A stretch of DNA of 64,000 bases from Leptodontidium sp. MPI-SDFR-AT-0119 (Eukaryota > Ascomycota > Leotiomycetes > Helotiales > Leptodontidiaceae): positions 1,860,001 through 1,924,000 of the forward strand of contig JAHLEZ010000006.1 in assembly GCA_020726505.1 (NCBI GenBank), in the 5' to 3' direction. Under the pieces are notes generated by a model. The model saw only the letters and a program-made list of their open reading frames with translations, was not told the origin of the DNA and did not search any database. Position numbers and translations under genes: made by a program. Positions within the stretch are counted from its first letter, which is position 1; every line of letters begins with the position of its first letter. This document shows positions 49,942 through 61,552 of this stretch, in pieces.

Positions 49942-51771
49942 TCAGAATGTTTCCAACAATTTCGCTTCGTCAAGGTGTCGCCGTATCCCGGTGCTCAACC
50001 TTCGCCTCATTTTGCCTATTTTATGTTCTTCGTACTTTATCAACAGCTCTCCGTTCTTATCAAACTGGCGCGGTTCATCCCTCGCGGCCTTCACAGTCGT
50101 GAAAATCGACTTCGTCTTAGGGAAAATGTTGTCCATCTCAAGCGAGCGGTATGCGGTCTCAGGGTAGAAGAAATAGACGACTGGGAAAATGAATGCGTTT
50201 CTGGTAGACGACATTAGCTTGGATCCGGAGAGCAGAGCAATGTTCTGGGCTTACATGACCGCGAAAATAACGTATGTTTTGTAACCGATGCTGGAGAATG
50301 TGACGGGTGTAATCATGACGACCTTCTGAACGTCAGCTAGTGGGATACAAGTTTTGGGAGCAAAGCTTGCCATAAAATTGAAGAGCCAATTCCCTGAGGT
50401 CACCAACGCATTTTCAGGTGCTCGAACCTGTAATGGGACGATCTCGGCCGGGTAAAGCCATGTCATGCCTAACCACCCAATCGCAAAGAATATGTTGAAA
50501 ACAAACAAAAATACTGTCTGTCCGATGCCAGCCGCGCTACCAATCGAGTCGCAGATTGAAAGGGCGACCATGGACAGGGACATCCCAGCAGCGCCGAATA
50601 GCATAAGCTGTCTTCTATCAAATCGTTCAACGGTAAATACTGCGACCCATGAAGCTAGGAAATATTCGGTCCCATTGCAAGTTGCGATGAGTTTTGCGAG
50701 GGTGGACTCAATCCGACTTGTTGCTCCAACACATTGGGATATAGTACGTGATGAGATTGATGCCACTGATCTGCTGGAACATTTGGTTAACGTAAGCCAG
50801 AATTGTTTGGTGGGAGTGACGATCTGGACCCATCGTAAACAGATCCTTGAAAGTGCCTTTCTCCATTTCGAGGACTGTGTCTTTAATTGCTGTGGATTCG
50901 TTAAGGATATATTCGCTGTCAACTGGGTGATCATTCAGAGCTGCAAGAACATGCATAGCTTGCTCATCTTTTTCCTTTAGGACCAGCCAGCGAGGACTTT
51001 CTGGTAGACTCATGATGAAGGCTGTTTTGGTAAGCGAGGTTGAGAAAGGGGGGAGTCGCTTAGGATTGGGACCCACCCAGAATTATGGCGTTTGGAATGC
51101 AAGCGGGAATCTCCAAGCAACAGGATTCGGATCCAGGAAGTAAAATCCAAAGTTAAGCCAGTGCGCGATCATGATACCTCCAGTAATTAAAGCTCCTTCA
51201 ATCATGACCAACTATCCACGCCGATGTGATCGCAAGCATTCGGATTGCCATGTTGGTACCGTGGATGTGTTCAAGCTATTTCCGATGCCTGTGATGATAC
51301 GACTAATAATGAATTGAGCAACAGAATAGGAAGAAGTCTGGAGAATGGCACTGATGACCATGATTGCCGTTCCGAGGAAAAGAGTTTTCCTTCGACCGAG
51401 TGGGCTACCAATCCAGATACACAACACGGCACCTGTTTTCCTCAAGATTAGACAAGAATTTCAAAGAAAGTCACACAGGGAGACCTACCAAGAAAACACC
51501 CAACGTTATAACTAGCCACTGTGATTCCCTGATACGTCGATCGATTGCTGGACTCGGCATCGGTAATTCCATCTTGCAAAGGATCAATGCTCGGAAACTG
51601 GCTTCGGAATGAATCTAATGTGAGGAGGCCTCCGGTAACACCTCTTGAGAACTGTTAATAAAACATACTCCTACTTTAAAATGCCTGTGAGACTTACTGG
51701 TCGTAACCAAATAACAAGAAATCCATTCTAGCGAGCAAACCCACCGCAATCTGCAGCTTGACGCCCCGGCT
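49942..51771 (-). pseudogene. MFS sugar-porter pseudogene
   Basis: Reading downward from 51,771, clear sugar-porter blocks appear in order. They are FLLFGYDQ, then (after an intron) GGLLTLDSFRSQFPSIDPL, then IGSPLGRRKTLFLGTAIMV, then SLPESPRWLVLKEKDEQA, NQMFQQISGINLITYY, NGTEYFLASWVAVFTVERF, then WLYPAEIVPLQVRAP, and finally FFYPETAYRSLEMDNIF with a normal tail. A TAG at 51,212-51,214 interrupts SHRRG-LVMIEGAL, where the family has Gln. Frames shift by one base near 51,092 and 50,733, each fitted by one lost base in a T-run, and again near 50,705. Introns are still recognisable, including one with a GC donor at about 50,372. It would have been a twelve-helix hexose or disaccharide transporter. 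The N-terminal exon upstream of 51,771 is not identified. Confidence 0.8.
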
Positions 51772-53546
51772 CTACGTGAAAATTAGTCGCCGCTTATGAC
51801 GATCGTTGGTGGAGTGTGGGGAAACTCGTCAGTTGATATGGGGCCGGGCAAAGCACTAGCTATTATTCGGAATACCGTATCAGGAAAGACAAATATTGTG
51901 ATCGTGACTTGCAGTTGATGATCGATCGGAGTCCCTGTGTTGCGGGTAGAAGCCCGTAGGTTGGGGTGTCGTTTGGATCCGTAGGTCTGGGGCAAAGAGG
52001 GTATTCGGTGCGATTTGACCCGTTTGTGGGTTTGACATATGACAACTTGGTGAGTTGATGGCAGCTAAGAAAGGTACCGGGGGGTCAATGGATTGCAGAT
52101 GACATAGGAAAGAGTCTCTTGGGGTAGCTCAGATATTTCAAAGTCGAGCTACCACGCGAGTCAACACTTTTATGTATACCCCCACCACACAAGTAACCCA
52201 TGGAACAAAGATTTATCTGATAGAAAAGCACAAACAATATCTCAAGTAGCCTCCAGGGGGACCTTTGTAGTAGTTGAAGTCTGCAGAGACGTTTCTAGGC
52301 TTAGTTGATGCGGAGGTTTGAGTATTTGGATCCAAGACCAAGACTTGGGTTTCCACTGGTGAGAGAAAACGGCGAGCAAGGGCTTCGTTCTAGGTCAAGG
52401 ACGCAATGGCCGAAAAGTCTTCTATACTGTGAAATTCCTATACAGGGCTATGTGTGATCGTTGGTTCCTCACTGTATACGTATGGGGGAAGAACAGAAGC
52501 CGTGCTGGGTTTCTCCGGGATATAATATATACCCATGCACAATCTGGACAAGTGGTTGAAATACAAATCGATAAGCAAGTGAATGATGAGATCGAATACA
52601 ACCACTGGTTCCATTGGGAGAGAAAATACCTGGCCATTTCGTGATTCAACATTTCCCACACGACAGTAACATTAATGCGGGGTAATTAGAGTATGACAGT
52701 GAGGGCTAGAGGATGATGGAAATACAGCATCGTGAGCTGTCTTCTACAAAAACTTCGGACGTAAGACCAGTCGCCAAGTAAATAGAATTTAATCTCTCGA
52801 CGGACTTGTTCAGATTCATGGGGTTTGTTTTGCAAGGTACCAAGGTAGGATTGCAAGGTAGATAAGTAAAGGGCATATCGACGCACGATATCATTGGCTA
52901 CTAAGACTAACCGTGTATGGAGACCTTTCTTGAAAACCAAATGTGATTTCACATCTCCTTGACAAAGGCATTCAGAAGCGTTCAAAAACGGTTCTATCAA
53001 AATAGGAAATAATGAAGCTGTAGATGTTTGAGGACATGTCGTGTCGTCGGCAGAACCTCGCCGCCGATGGCGGAAGCGACCCCGCGGTTAGTAGCAGCTG
53101 CCCTCCCTCACCTCGAGCCTTCAACTCCACGTCTCGCACGTCGCAACACAATATCCCAGACTCAACTTCGACTTCCCACAACTTTGTCTGCCTCATACAG
53201 TCCACCCGAGCTGTCTTTTACTCGGTGATACTCCACTCTAAACCTTCCAAGGTAAGTTGAACGTCCTCGGCGTGTCTCGAGCCCTCCAGTCAACTGACCG
53301 CCCCTTCTAGCCACCTCCAGGAATAGCTTTGTCTCCAATTCACTCAAACACCCAACTTACCGCAGAAATTCATTCGCTTCAATTCGCCGACATTCGGTAG
53401 CCTAGATTTGGGAGCCAAACACATTGTGAACCCTTGGGTCTCTTGCGAACACCGAGATCTATCCTCATTCCTTCACACGACAAGCCGGAAGTCTCCTCCA
53501 CGAATATTCGCATACACACCCCGAATATACACGTCGACACACGAGA
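51772..53546. other. Intergenic, nothing identified
   Basis: Short frames on the minus strand at 51,783-52,045 could carry the lost N-terminus of the sugar porter, but no homology is visible. From about 53,050 the sequence is C/T-rich and likely the promoter and leader of the E2 gene. Confidence 0.45.
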
Positions 53547-54121
53547 ATGGCGCAGTCTGGCGCCGCTGGCCTGCTTAGGCGTCAGCTCAAGTATATGCAA
53601 ACCGCGAAGGACCTGCCAGGAATTTCATGCGGATTGGTGAACAGCAATGTCTTCGAGTGGGAGGTTATGCTCATGATATCTGACGACTGCAAATACTACG
53701 GAGGTACTTCTGCCCTGCCATCCTTCTGCATACCCCATTTCACTAATATTGTATCCTAGGAGGCAATTTCCGGTGCCATCTCACCTTCCCAAAAGAATAC
53801 CCACTCCTCCCACCCGCTCTGACATTCAAAACACCAATTCCCTTCCATCCCAACATCTACGAAGACGGTCGGCTATGCATATCAATCCTACATCCTCCTG
53901 AGGATGACCAGTACGGCTATGAAAGTGCTTCGGAGAGATGGTCACCCGTGCAGACACCCGAGACGATATTACTGAGTGTGATCAGTCTGCTACACAGTCC
54001 GAATGATGAGAGCCCAGCAAATGTCGAGGCGGCGAGGTTGTGGCGGGAGGAGAAGACTGGCAATAAGGAGTTCAAGCGACGATGCCGGAGAGGTGTGAGA
54101 GACAGCCTGGGAGAGGATTAG
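53547..54121 (+). CDS. Ubiquitin-conjugating enzyme E2 (Ubc7/Ubc15/UBE2G type)
   Basis: Two exons (53547-53703 and 53760-54121) with a 56-bp intron (ending TATCCTAG) encode 172 residues. The UBC fold is complete: an N-terminal helix with LLRRQLKYMQTAKDLPGIS, then FEWEVMLMI, then YPLLPPALTFKTPIPFHPN, and the active-site region DGRLCISILHPP with catalytic Cys92 and the preceding HPN at 82-84. After the Cys comes the acidic/Tyr insertion EDDQYGYESASERW, which marks the Ubc7, UBE2G and Cdc34 class. The C-terminus (SPNDESPANVEAARLWREE) follows the same class and lacks the long Cdc34 tail. It therefore resembles fission yeast Ubc15 or UBE2G1. It is cytosolic or ER-associated in ubiquitin transfer and protein turnover, and is intact amid decayed neighbours. 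Confidence 0.93.
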
Positions 54122-54971
54122 TTGTGTGTAGAAGGGCAGGGCAGTCATTTCGGGTATCTGGGGCATTGGAGCAGTGGTAAGGGAATGGGATCGAGCATTG
54201 GATCCATATTGAGGCATTACATAGTCATGAACATGGGCATCACGTCGACAAGCGAGCGAGCGGAATGAGCAAAAAATATGAATGAAGACCAATCAACAAT
54301 AAGGGACTTTCTATTGATCCACACACTTGCATGTGTACTGGACCATCTAGTGCTAATGTAGCACTGGAGGGGTGGGGTCCTCGAGAATGTTGGTGAGTGC
54401 CAGGCTCTGGGCCAACTTATCTTTGTTCCAACTTGCACCTCTTCTCTACTTCTCTGCATGACATAGACCAGCTTGATATTCCGGCTGGCCAGACAAGTGG
54501 GGAATATTTCCAGGTTCTCTCTCTATGAACTCGATCTCTGGCCAGATAGTGTTAAAACACTAGTAAGACACCTCGTCAGATGTCCTTGGTTTTTGTATTA
54601 TTATTCACTAAGCAGTCTACTTATCTTTTATTCATGTACTTCTTGTCCGGATAACGTAGTGTACTCTCTATCAGTCTCAGACACGCAATTTATCCAGGTA
54701 TCCGTATCTATCAACTCCTACCTATATCCCACTTTTGTCAACATGTATCCCATCCACATTTGACCCCGCCATGCCATGTCTTCAATACTTAGTTATCCTA
54801 TATGTTGAGACACCTGAACCTACACTACACCTGCTACTTGAAGAAAAGCATTTCGTTACTCAAGCCTCATGTAGCTTTAGTTTTCTGATTGGTCCAGACT
54901 GTCGCTATTGTCGCTGATCACCTCAATACAGTATCGCTTGGCTCTCTAGGACGTGGTGGAAGTACAAAGCC
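54122..54971. other. Intergenic, nothing identified
   Basis: This is the 3' flank of the E2 gene and the former promoter of the Zn2Cys6 regulator. It is T-rich between about 54,560 and 54,740. No gene is seen. Confidence 0.5.
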
Positions 54972-57151
54972 ATGCCCAGTCCCACCGATACTATATCAGC
55001 CATCTCAAGGAGTAAACAGAAAGCCTGTCGGCGATACCGGCATAGAGAACAACAATGTGACTTTGAGTAGCCTTGTCATAATTGCGAGGCAGCTGGCGTA
55101 GGTGAGACAATCATCCGCTCGACCAATCTTCATTGCTCCGTGTCTGAACTTTCAAGAATGCCTCTCTGTTGTACCAGATTCTATGCAAAACTATTTAGCA
55201 GGATATGTCCCCGCATTAGAGAACCATGCCGCTATGTTAGGACGAACCCTCAACGAAAGGGTCCCGGGGTTGGCACAGGATCATCTGGACAATGTCTGGA
55301 CTCAGTTCCTCGGGTCGCCGGTACCAGCGATGCACAATTTCGACAGTCAGCCACCTTCTAGACTTGATGATCAAGTTGGAACATCACCAGAGTCTGAAAG
55401 GCTGTGGCAATGGCAACCTCCTCAAACTTCTGCCCAGCTCCATTCGCTAATGGACGCCCCTATACAACTCAACAACGCTTGGGGACACCAAGCTAGTCCA
55501 CCCGACTTCGCTGCTCGAGTTATCTCATCTGCTCCTAGACTAACGCAAAGTATGCATCTGCCTTTTCAAGGGATGAGTGCACGTTCAGAAAGGGTTGATG
55601 ACATCCCCACTGCGACGGCTGCGTCCTTCTTCCGCATCTACTTCCAATTTATCCATCCACAGTATCCATTTCTAAGTCTAGAAGAGTGTGGAAATTGGTA
55701 TACAGAGTAGAAGACTGCACCGCCTCATCAACTAATAACTGGCTGGCCGGCTTTCTTCGTAAAAATGGTTCGTTGATGACACCTACTCGTCCCAAGACCC
55801 TTCATTCGCTAAAACCCCTTCAGATATTTGCCATTGGTTCTCTCATCTAGTCAAAATCTAGCTCCACACCAAGATATCAACATCAAGACCTGAAATCACA
55901 AGCTCAAAGCTCAGACGCGATTATCAGAAGTACACACTCCAGCCCGCTTATCCGCTTACAAGCTATGCTCCTGTCCGCTATGCATGCTCCGCATTCTGAG
56001 TCGACGGCTAGGATTGCCCACATTAGTGGAGCCATCAATATATTTCCAAGTTTGCAGGGCTTTCATCGTCTTGCGAATCTGGGCGACGAGGAGAGTCAGA
56101 TGAAGGTTAAAGCTTTGTCCTGCGCATACATGTCAGTCTAGATCTCAAACCCCCATCCTGCACACCAACCGAGTATATCAGCTGGTGGTGAGGTCTCGGA
56201 CCCTTATCTAACATCAACGGAATTCAGATTAGATAGAGTGCTTGGTATGGCTTTGAATGCTCTAGTAATTCTAGCAGACATATATATTTCTACGACTCTG
56301 TATACCGTGCGGGTGGAGCCACCTTGCCAGATGCCCTGGCTCGACGATGTCCCTCCCAGCGAGATTCCAGAAATTCTCCCGACGCTGACAACTTTTACAC
56401 ATACGTGCAAAATAAGACTCATCCAGTCGTATTGTCGTTATACCATGCATGCGGTCCCGACTGAAGGTGGAGCTACCCCTGAGTGGCAGGAAATCATTCT
56501 GGTTCAGATCGATAATTGGGCTTCGGAGATCTACTCTCATAGGTAAGGCTCGAGACACACATTTGATTCATCTAGAATACACTGACATTTTTGATAGTCT
56601 ACCCACTACTGAAGGATATCAAAGTCCACTCTGGCTCAGATTGTTTGCGCAACTCTCTTGACTTGCTCTGTGTCGTCCATCTAGACTGAACATCAACTCG
56701 AATATCAGTGATGTTGCTCTGAAAGCTGGCTGTAATGCCTGTACAACTTTCCGGGTCTTACAGAAGAAGCGACAAGTAGCTCAGCCATGGTTGATCGTAA
56801 GTCTCCTCCCAACCAAGCTTCCTTTCAAGCCTCGCTAACGTATCTCAACAAGGTATTACGCAATTCCAAGCCGGTGTCACTATCCTGTACATAATCTGGG
56901 CCCGCGCCATCCCAATACCAACAGAGGTTGATCTTGCAATCCGGGGCAGCACATCCGTTCTCGCTATCCTTGCCGATCGTTGGCAGAATGCTGAAGTCTA
57001 TCGTGACTGTTTCGAGGTTCTTGCTAGAGCGAATCCGAGGTGTAAGAGATTGGGATATTTGGAGAGGGCGACGAGTGAAGAGCTCGCGGGCTTGACTGAT
57101 AGGGTCAATGAGTTCGGTATTCATAGGCACGTTAGTACTATAATGATTTGA
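54972..57151 (+). pseudogene. Zn2Cys6 transcription factor pseudogene
   Basis: From ATG 54,972 the frame gives MPSPTDTISAISRSKQ and then a zinc cluster whose second ligand is changed: ACRRYRHREQQCD, with Tyr (TAC, 55,035-55,037) where the family has Cys. A TAG follows at 55,068-55,070, then PCHNCEAAGV. After a 55-bp intron (55,102-55,156) the last ligand appears in VECL, and a short coiled region (YVPALENHAAMLGRTL) follows. The fungal regulator middle-homology region starts at FFRIYFQFIHPQYPFL, then TAG at 55,708-55,710 replaces the expected Trp. Later pieces (RLQAMLLSAMHAPHSES, VKALSCAYM, KIRLIQSYCRYTMH, and FQAGVTILY near 56,860) continue to a stop at 57,151. It cannot produce a working DNA-binding regulator. 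Confidence 0.85.
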
Positions 57152-57403
57152 TCGGATAGAATGGAGTTCGAAATTGGGCACGACCAGTTCAAGTGGTGCA
57201 TTGGATATAAAATCTACCTGTGGTTCTGGGGTTATTCGGAGCCTATTAATGAAAAGAAGTTCCTTTGTAAACAAATCAACAAATCTAAGCGAGTAGCCCC
57301 GATTATTAAGAAAGGCCAACAGGTCTTGGCGGTCGCCCACAAATTTTGACTCACTCCAACTTCCTCTTCCTCCATCAATACCTCCATCACCTCAAAGTCA
57401 GCA

Positions 57404-58084
57404 ATGGAATATGACTCCAAAGGACCGGTACTTAAAGTCCTTTTCTTGCTGAATGAAAAGCCTAGCTTCGGCGGCATTCAATCACCACTCCTGCACTTCC
57501 CTGATAGTCTTCTCACCTTCGAGCACGCGCTCCAAACACTCCACAGCGCAGTCCCTTCAGCAGACACAATCTACATCTCACTACACGGCGAAAGCCAAAT
57601 ATCAGATATACAATCCCGTTTAGATGATCCGAGTCCTCTTTTCCCGTCACACGCTCACTCTGCCCACGATCATTACTCGCCCCAGACACCCAGACTCGAA
57701 ATTATCCTGGATGGAGCCGGATCTCGCGGATCTGATACTGGCCCAGTCACCAGGCTTCTTGCAGCACACAAGATATACCCAGATTCAAAATGGCTAGTCC
57801 TTGGATGCGCATTTCCTCTGCTGCCACCACCGGCTCTGCAGCAACTTGTTCTGGAGTATCAGGATCCGGTCACGTGATTTGTGAAGGAAGATGGCACTGT
57901 GGAGCCGTTGCTTGGGATCTGGGGGAGTGAGGCGCTGGAGCGACTCGAAGTCTCAGTGGGAAGCGACAACATTGTTGAGCAGAAGTTGGGTCGTGTGGTC
58001 GAAGAGATGCAGGGAAAGTCGGTCAAGCCGCTGAGAGAGGAAGTCGTCATGATGACTTGGAAGAAGCTCAGGGGAGGAGGCTGA
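57404..58084 (+). pseudogene. MobA-like nucleotidyltransferase, interrupted by TGA
   Basis: The frame opens at 57,404 and runs 226 codons with one internal TGA at 57,875-57,877, ending at 58,084. Recognisable parts are LLHFPDSLLTFEHALQTLHS, DTIYISLHGESQ, WLVLGCAFPLLPPPALQQL, and after the stop FVKEDGTVEPLLGIWGSEAL. This matches the order of MobA-like NTP transferases (molybdenum-cofactor guanylyltransferase type), where the stop position usually holds a Cys in PVTCF. The nucleotide-binding loop near the N-terminus (normally GGxSSRMG) is also lost, reading NEKPSFGGIQ. Both changes argue for loss of function. The frame is otherwise free of stops, so the event may be recent, or a base error could explain the TGA. 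Confidence 0.6.
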
Positions 58085-59574
58085 AATTCGATAAAACTCT
58101 GTGTCACTCGAGACTAGCATCAACAAGGAACCTGCAGGCAAACCACATACGGCCTTCAGTTTCACCCAGGAGGACCTCCTTGCCTAGACGCTCTAACCGC
58201 AACAAGAGGCTGCCTAACCAAACATGAACGATGGTTGCAATCGATCCTTGACCAAGAACGATATCGAGAGCTCCTGCCAGTTTACGGAGTTATTCTATCA
58301 ATATCCGTGCCTCGGCCAGTTTGCCTCTTGCATTTCCAAGGCCGAAGAGCTGGTAGGAAGATCTACGGGTATTCCAAGGTCTGCGAAGACAGTATTAAGC
58401 GACCTTATCTTTCCACACTTGGACGGCCAATTCCAGCCTTGGGGCAAGAGGCCAAGCAACCGAGATGTGAGATGTGTGTGTCGAGCGGACATGCCAAGTC
58501 GCAGCACAAGATGAAGACTTTGATGCAGACAAAGCATCATCAGCATGCCATACTACTGGACCATCTGGTATCGAGTGTTCGAACTTCGCGCCACACTTCG
58601 TCTACACTACTTTTCGTTGTGCAATCAACTGCATTACTGGCAAGGAGATTGAAACTGCGAAGTTGCTTTCGACGAGTTTTACAAACACAAGAACGAGACC
58701 AGCGAAACATTCATCCTAGTCACTCAAGGGGTGGAACCCTCCCATCGAGGCCAAGTTGACTTTGTTGTGTGCTGGGGTGCTTCCTCCCTTAAACTGAAAA
58801 ATAGTTTCTTCACTACAAGAGCTTCTGATAAATCAGCAAACTTTCTTTTCCCTGGCATGGATAGACCCATATTCAGTCCACTGAATGAATGGAGTAGGGG
58901 CCGTAGGGCTGGGGAAATATCGGATACTACCAATCCTCTCCAGCCACTCATTTCAGAGGCACAGTTAGCTGGGAGCTACGGACGATCACCCTGACTTTAT
59001 TCGAAGTTTGTACTCTTATCATTTGGCAAACCAATTGGCGCATTTTCTGACCAATTACTTGCTCTCAGCATTCTCGAATGTCACGCATTTTTCGGAGTCC
59101 CAAGACTAGGCGGTTCTGGGCAGTGACGGAGCGGATGATTGGCAACAAGGGTCAACACTGCTTGGCAGCCGAATAACCGTTCGAACAGCTTGAAGCAAAG
59201 ATGCTGAGAGTCTTGTGTCTCCAGTCTCTTCATTTTTCGTACTTTTCAATTCACTGCCAATTCTCACACGGATGAGGGGATACTCGGCGGCGGCTTGTGA
59301 CCTTCCTTCTTGAGATCTGAGAGATAACAAATTAACATCGCCATGCACTCGCCAATTCTTCCAGAAGATATCGTTCATTTGTTGACAACCCTTTCAAAAA
59401 TGCCAATTCTTCTTTCAAGATAGTCTTAGTAGCGAAGTTATTAAGACATATATACCTGATCACAAGCCCTCGAGATTCTAGCTCCCTTCAAGCCCCGAGC
59501 TGCACCTTCCAACTGCTTCGTTCAATTCAGTCAATTAATTGCCGTTTCATAAGTCAAGATTTTGACCACCAGTT
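58085..59574. other. Region with an unidentified open frame, then intergenic
   Basis: Directly downstream of the MobA-like frame, and in the same frame after a TAG near 58,113, a stretch reads GGPPCLDALTATRGCLTKHE, then (58,235-58,759) RYRELLPVYGVILSISVPRP and RCEMCVSSGHAKSQHKM. It looks coding up to about 58,520, with a Cys/His patch, but I do not recognise it. It may be the decayed C-terminal half of the same gene or a separate relic. From 58,760 to 59,574 only promoter-like sequence is seen, including TATATA at about 59,450, before the symporter gene. Confidence 0.3.
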
Positions 59575-61126
59575 ATGGAGAAGACTGGAAAAGATGGCAT
59601 CCAGGAGACTCGCTCCCAGTCCCCAGTGGTACCAATTGCTGAGCCTGTCCTATTAGAAGCACCACAGAAGAGGCCATGGTGGGCTTCGATCAAGGAACCC
59701 GGCTCTGCATTTCAGATTGTCCTTGCAGCCCTTCTGGCTATTGCCATCGGCATGACAGTCACTAGCACGGTCGACAAAGTCCCTGATGCTGCAAGGGCCA
59801 TTTTGGGCATTCCTGGCGTCCTTTGGCTGAGATCTCTCAGGGCCGTTGGTGAGTAGCCTGACCCACGCACTTGATTTCCTGGCAGCTGATGAGTTTTAGT
59901 CCTGCCTTTGATCGTGACAGCAATGATTCTGGCTGTGCAGAGATTGAAGGAAATGACCAAGGGAGGCCCTGTTCTCGCCAAATGGACCATCACATACTTC
60001 ATCGGCACCACCTTCATTGCAATCTTTCACAGCGCTCTCTTGACTGGACTTGTCTGGTCTAAGTTGATGACCGTTGCTGATGATGATAGCTTGTCAATCA
60101 ACGGACTCACGAGTCAAAGCGAAACAATCTCAGAAACGGGACAGGAATCTACGGTCCATGGAGTAGTTGTTCAGATGTTTGAATCATTCATTCCTCAAAA
60201 CGTCGTCTTCGCTTTGGCTAACGACAGTCTCCTCGCTATTGTCATCACCTCCATCGTGGCCGGCTATCTACTGAAGCCAGGCTCGGCTATCCTTCGTGCC
60301 GTCCAAGAAGTGGAAAGCCTCATCGTCGTTGTCATCACGTTCCTCATCAAACTGGCGCCAATTGGAGTTTTCTTCTTGATTCTCCCCAACCTTTTCAGAC
60401 TCAACATATCAGATGTCGGTTTCAACCTAGCCATATTGATCGCTGGCTCAGTGGCAATGATGGCTCTGCACACTTTTATCATCCTTCCCGCTATCTACCT
60501 CTTTATGGTCAGGCAGAACCCTTGGGCTTATTGGTTTAAGAACTCAAGAGCTTGGATTACAGCATGGGGCACCGCATCTTCTGCTGCGACCCTCCCTGTG
60601 ACAATTAAATGTTGTCTCGAGCGAGGGGTCCCCGATACTGTTGTCAAATTCCTCGTCCCGCTGGGATGTCTCATCAACATGGACGGGTAGGTCCACACAC
60701 TCTCAGTACGTGACATAAGTATGCTAATTCGTCATTAGAACCGCTATTTACTTCCCCATCTGTGTCGTCTTCTTGGCCGCTACTCAAGGACATGTCTTAT
60801 ACGCTGTCGATTACATCATCATCTGTCTTCTGTCAACACTGGCATCCATCGGAACGGCACCTATCCCTTCATCTTCCCTCGTCCTGACTGTCATGATTGC
60901 AAACAGTATCAATGTTCCCATGACTGGTATGTTTGCCGTTGTCGTTGCCATTGATTGGTTCCTTGACCGTTTCCGCACGGCCCTGAACGTCAGTGGGGAT
61001 TTGTTCGCTGCTGCAGTTGTCACCAAGATCACTGGCATGAAGGAAATCATAGAGGAAGATTCTTCAATCGACGGTGACTACGATCGGGTCAATGAGCCAA
61101 TGGCTCGTGGTCCTAATCAAGTATGA
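59575..61126 (+). CDS. SLC1/DAACS-type dicarboxylate/amino-acid symporter
   Basis: Three exons (59575-59848, 59900-60686 and 60739-61126) with introns of 51 and 52 bp encode 482 residues. After a short soluble N-terminus (to about residue 40) come the SDF (PF00375) helices. The marks are VLPLIVTAMILAVQRLK (start of exon 2), FESFIPQNVVFALANDSLLA, the serine-rich hairpin GTASSAATLPVTIKC (about residue 320), and the hallmark NMDGTA at residues 351-356 spanning the second splice site. APIPSSSLVLTVMIANSINV of the second hairpin follows. Such carriers import dicarboxylates, glutamate/aspartate or neutral amino acids with cations. They are less common in fungi than in bacteria and animals. The plasma membrane is the likely site, and the gene is intact. 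Confidence 0.92.
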
Positions 61127-61552
61127 AAGGAATGTCGGAGTTGGGTAATGTTAGGTGCAGGAGAAAGGAGAGAATGCTACCATCTTTGGTGGGTATCAAT
61201 ATAAGGATTATTCACAATTCAATGAATTGCTCTAGCAGTGTCACTATCTGATTTCCCAACCTTCGTGATGCCGTAGATTGAACGTTTGAACTAATTTGTT
61301 ATTCAATGTTCTCAGGATTTTCCATTAACAAGGCATTCCATTACGGCAATTTGTCTTGAATCTCGCTACCCTTGCTCAGATTCCATCAAATAATTGCAGC
61401 TCCCGCTCCAGAGCCCTGATATCGTCTCTAGGCCTCAAAGACCGATAGCAAAGATATCACAGCCATCAACTCAAATTCCTGTCCCAACCCATCACTAGCC
61501 CCCTCAAAAACTTCATCTTCCCCTTCTTCCTCAACGCACACGTAACACTAGC
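61127..61552. other. Short intergenic region
   Basis: This is the 3' flank of the symporter gene and the 3' side of a broken minus-strand frame. No gene is seen. Confidence 0.5.

Noticed and set aside
56825..57340. 171-codon minus-strand frame
   Set aside because: It is antisense to the C-terminal part of the Zn2Cys6 pseudogene, where the plus strand shows family similarity.
57875..57877. Programmed TGA readthrough in the MobA-like frame
   Set aside because: The base after TGA is T, not the C of known readthrough contexts. The nucleotide loop is also lost, which favours decay.
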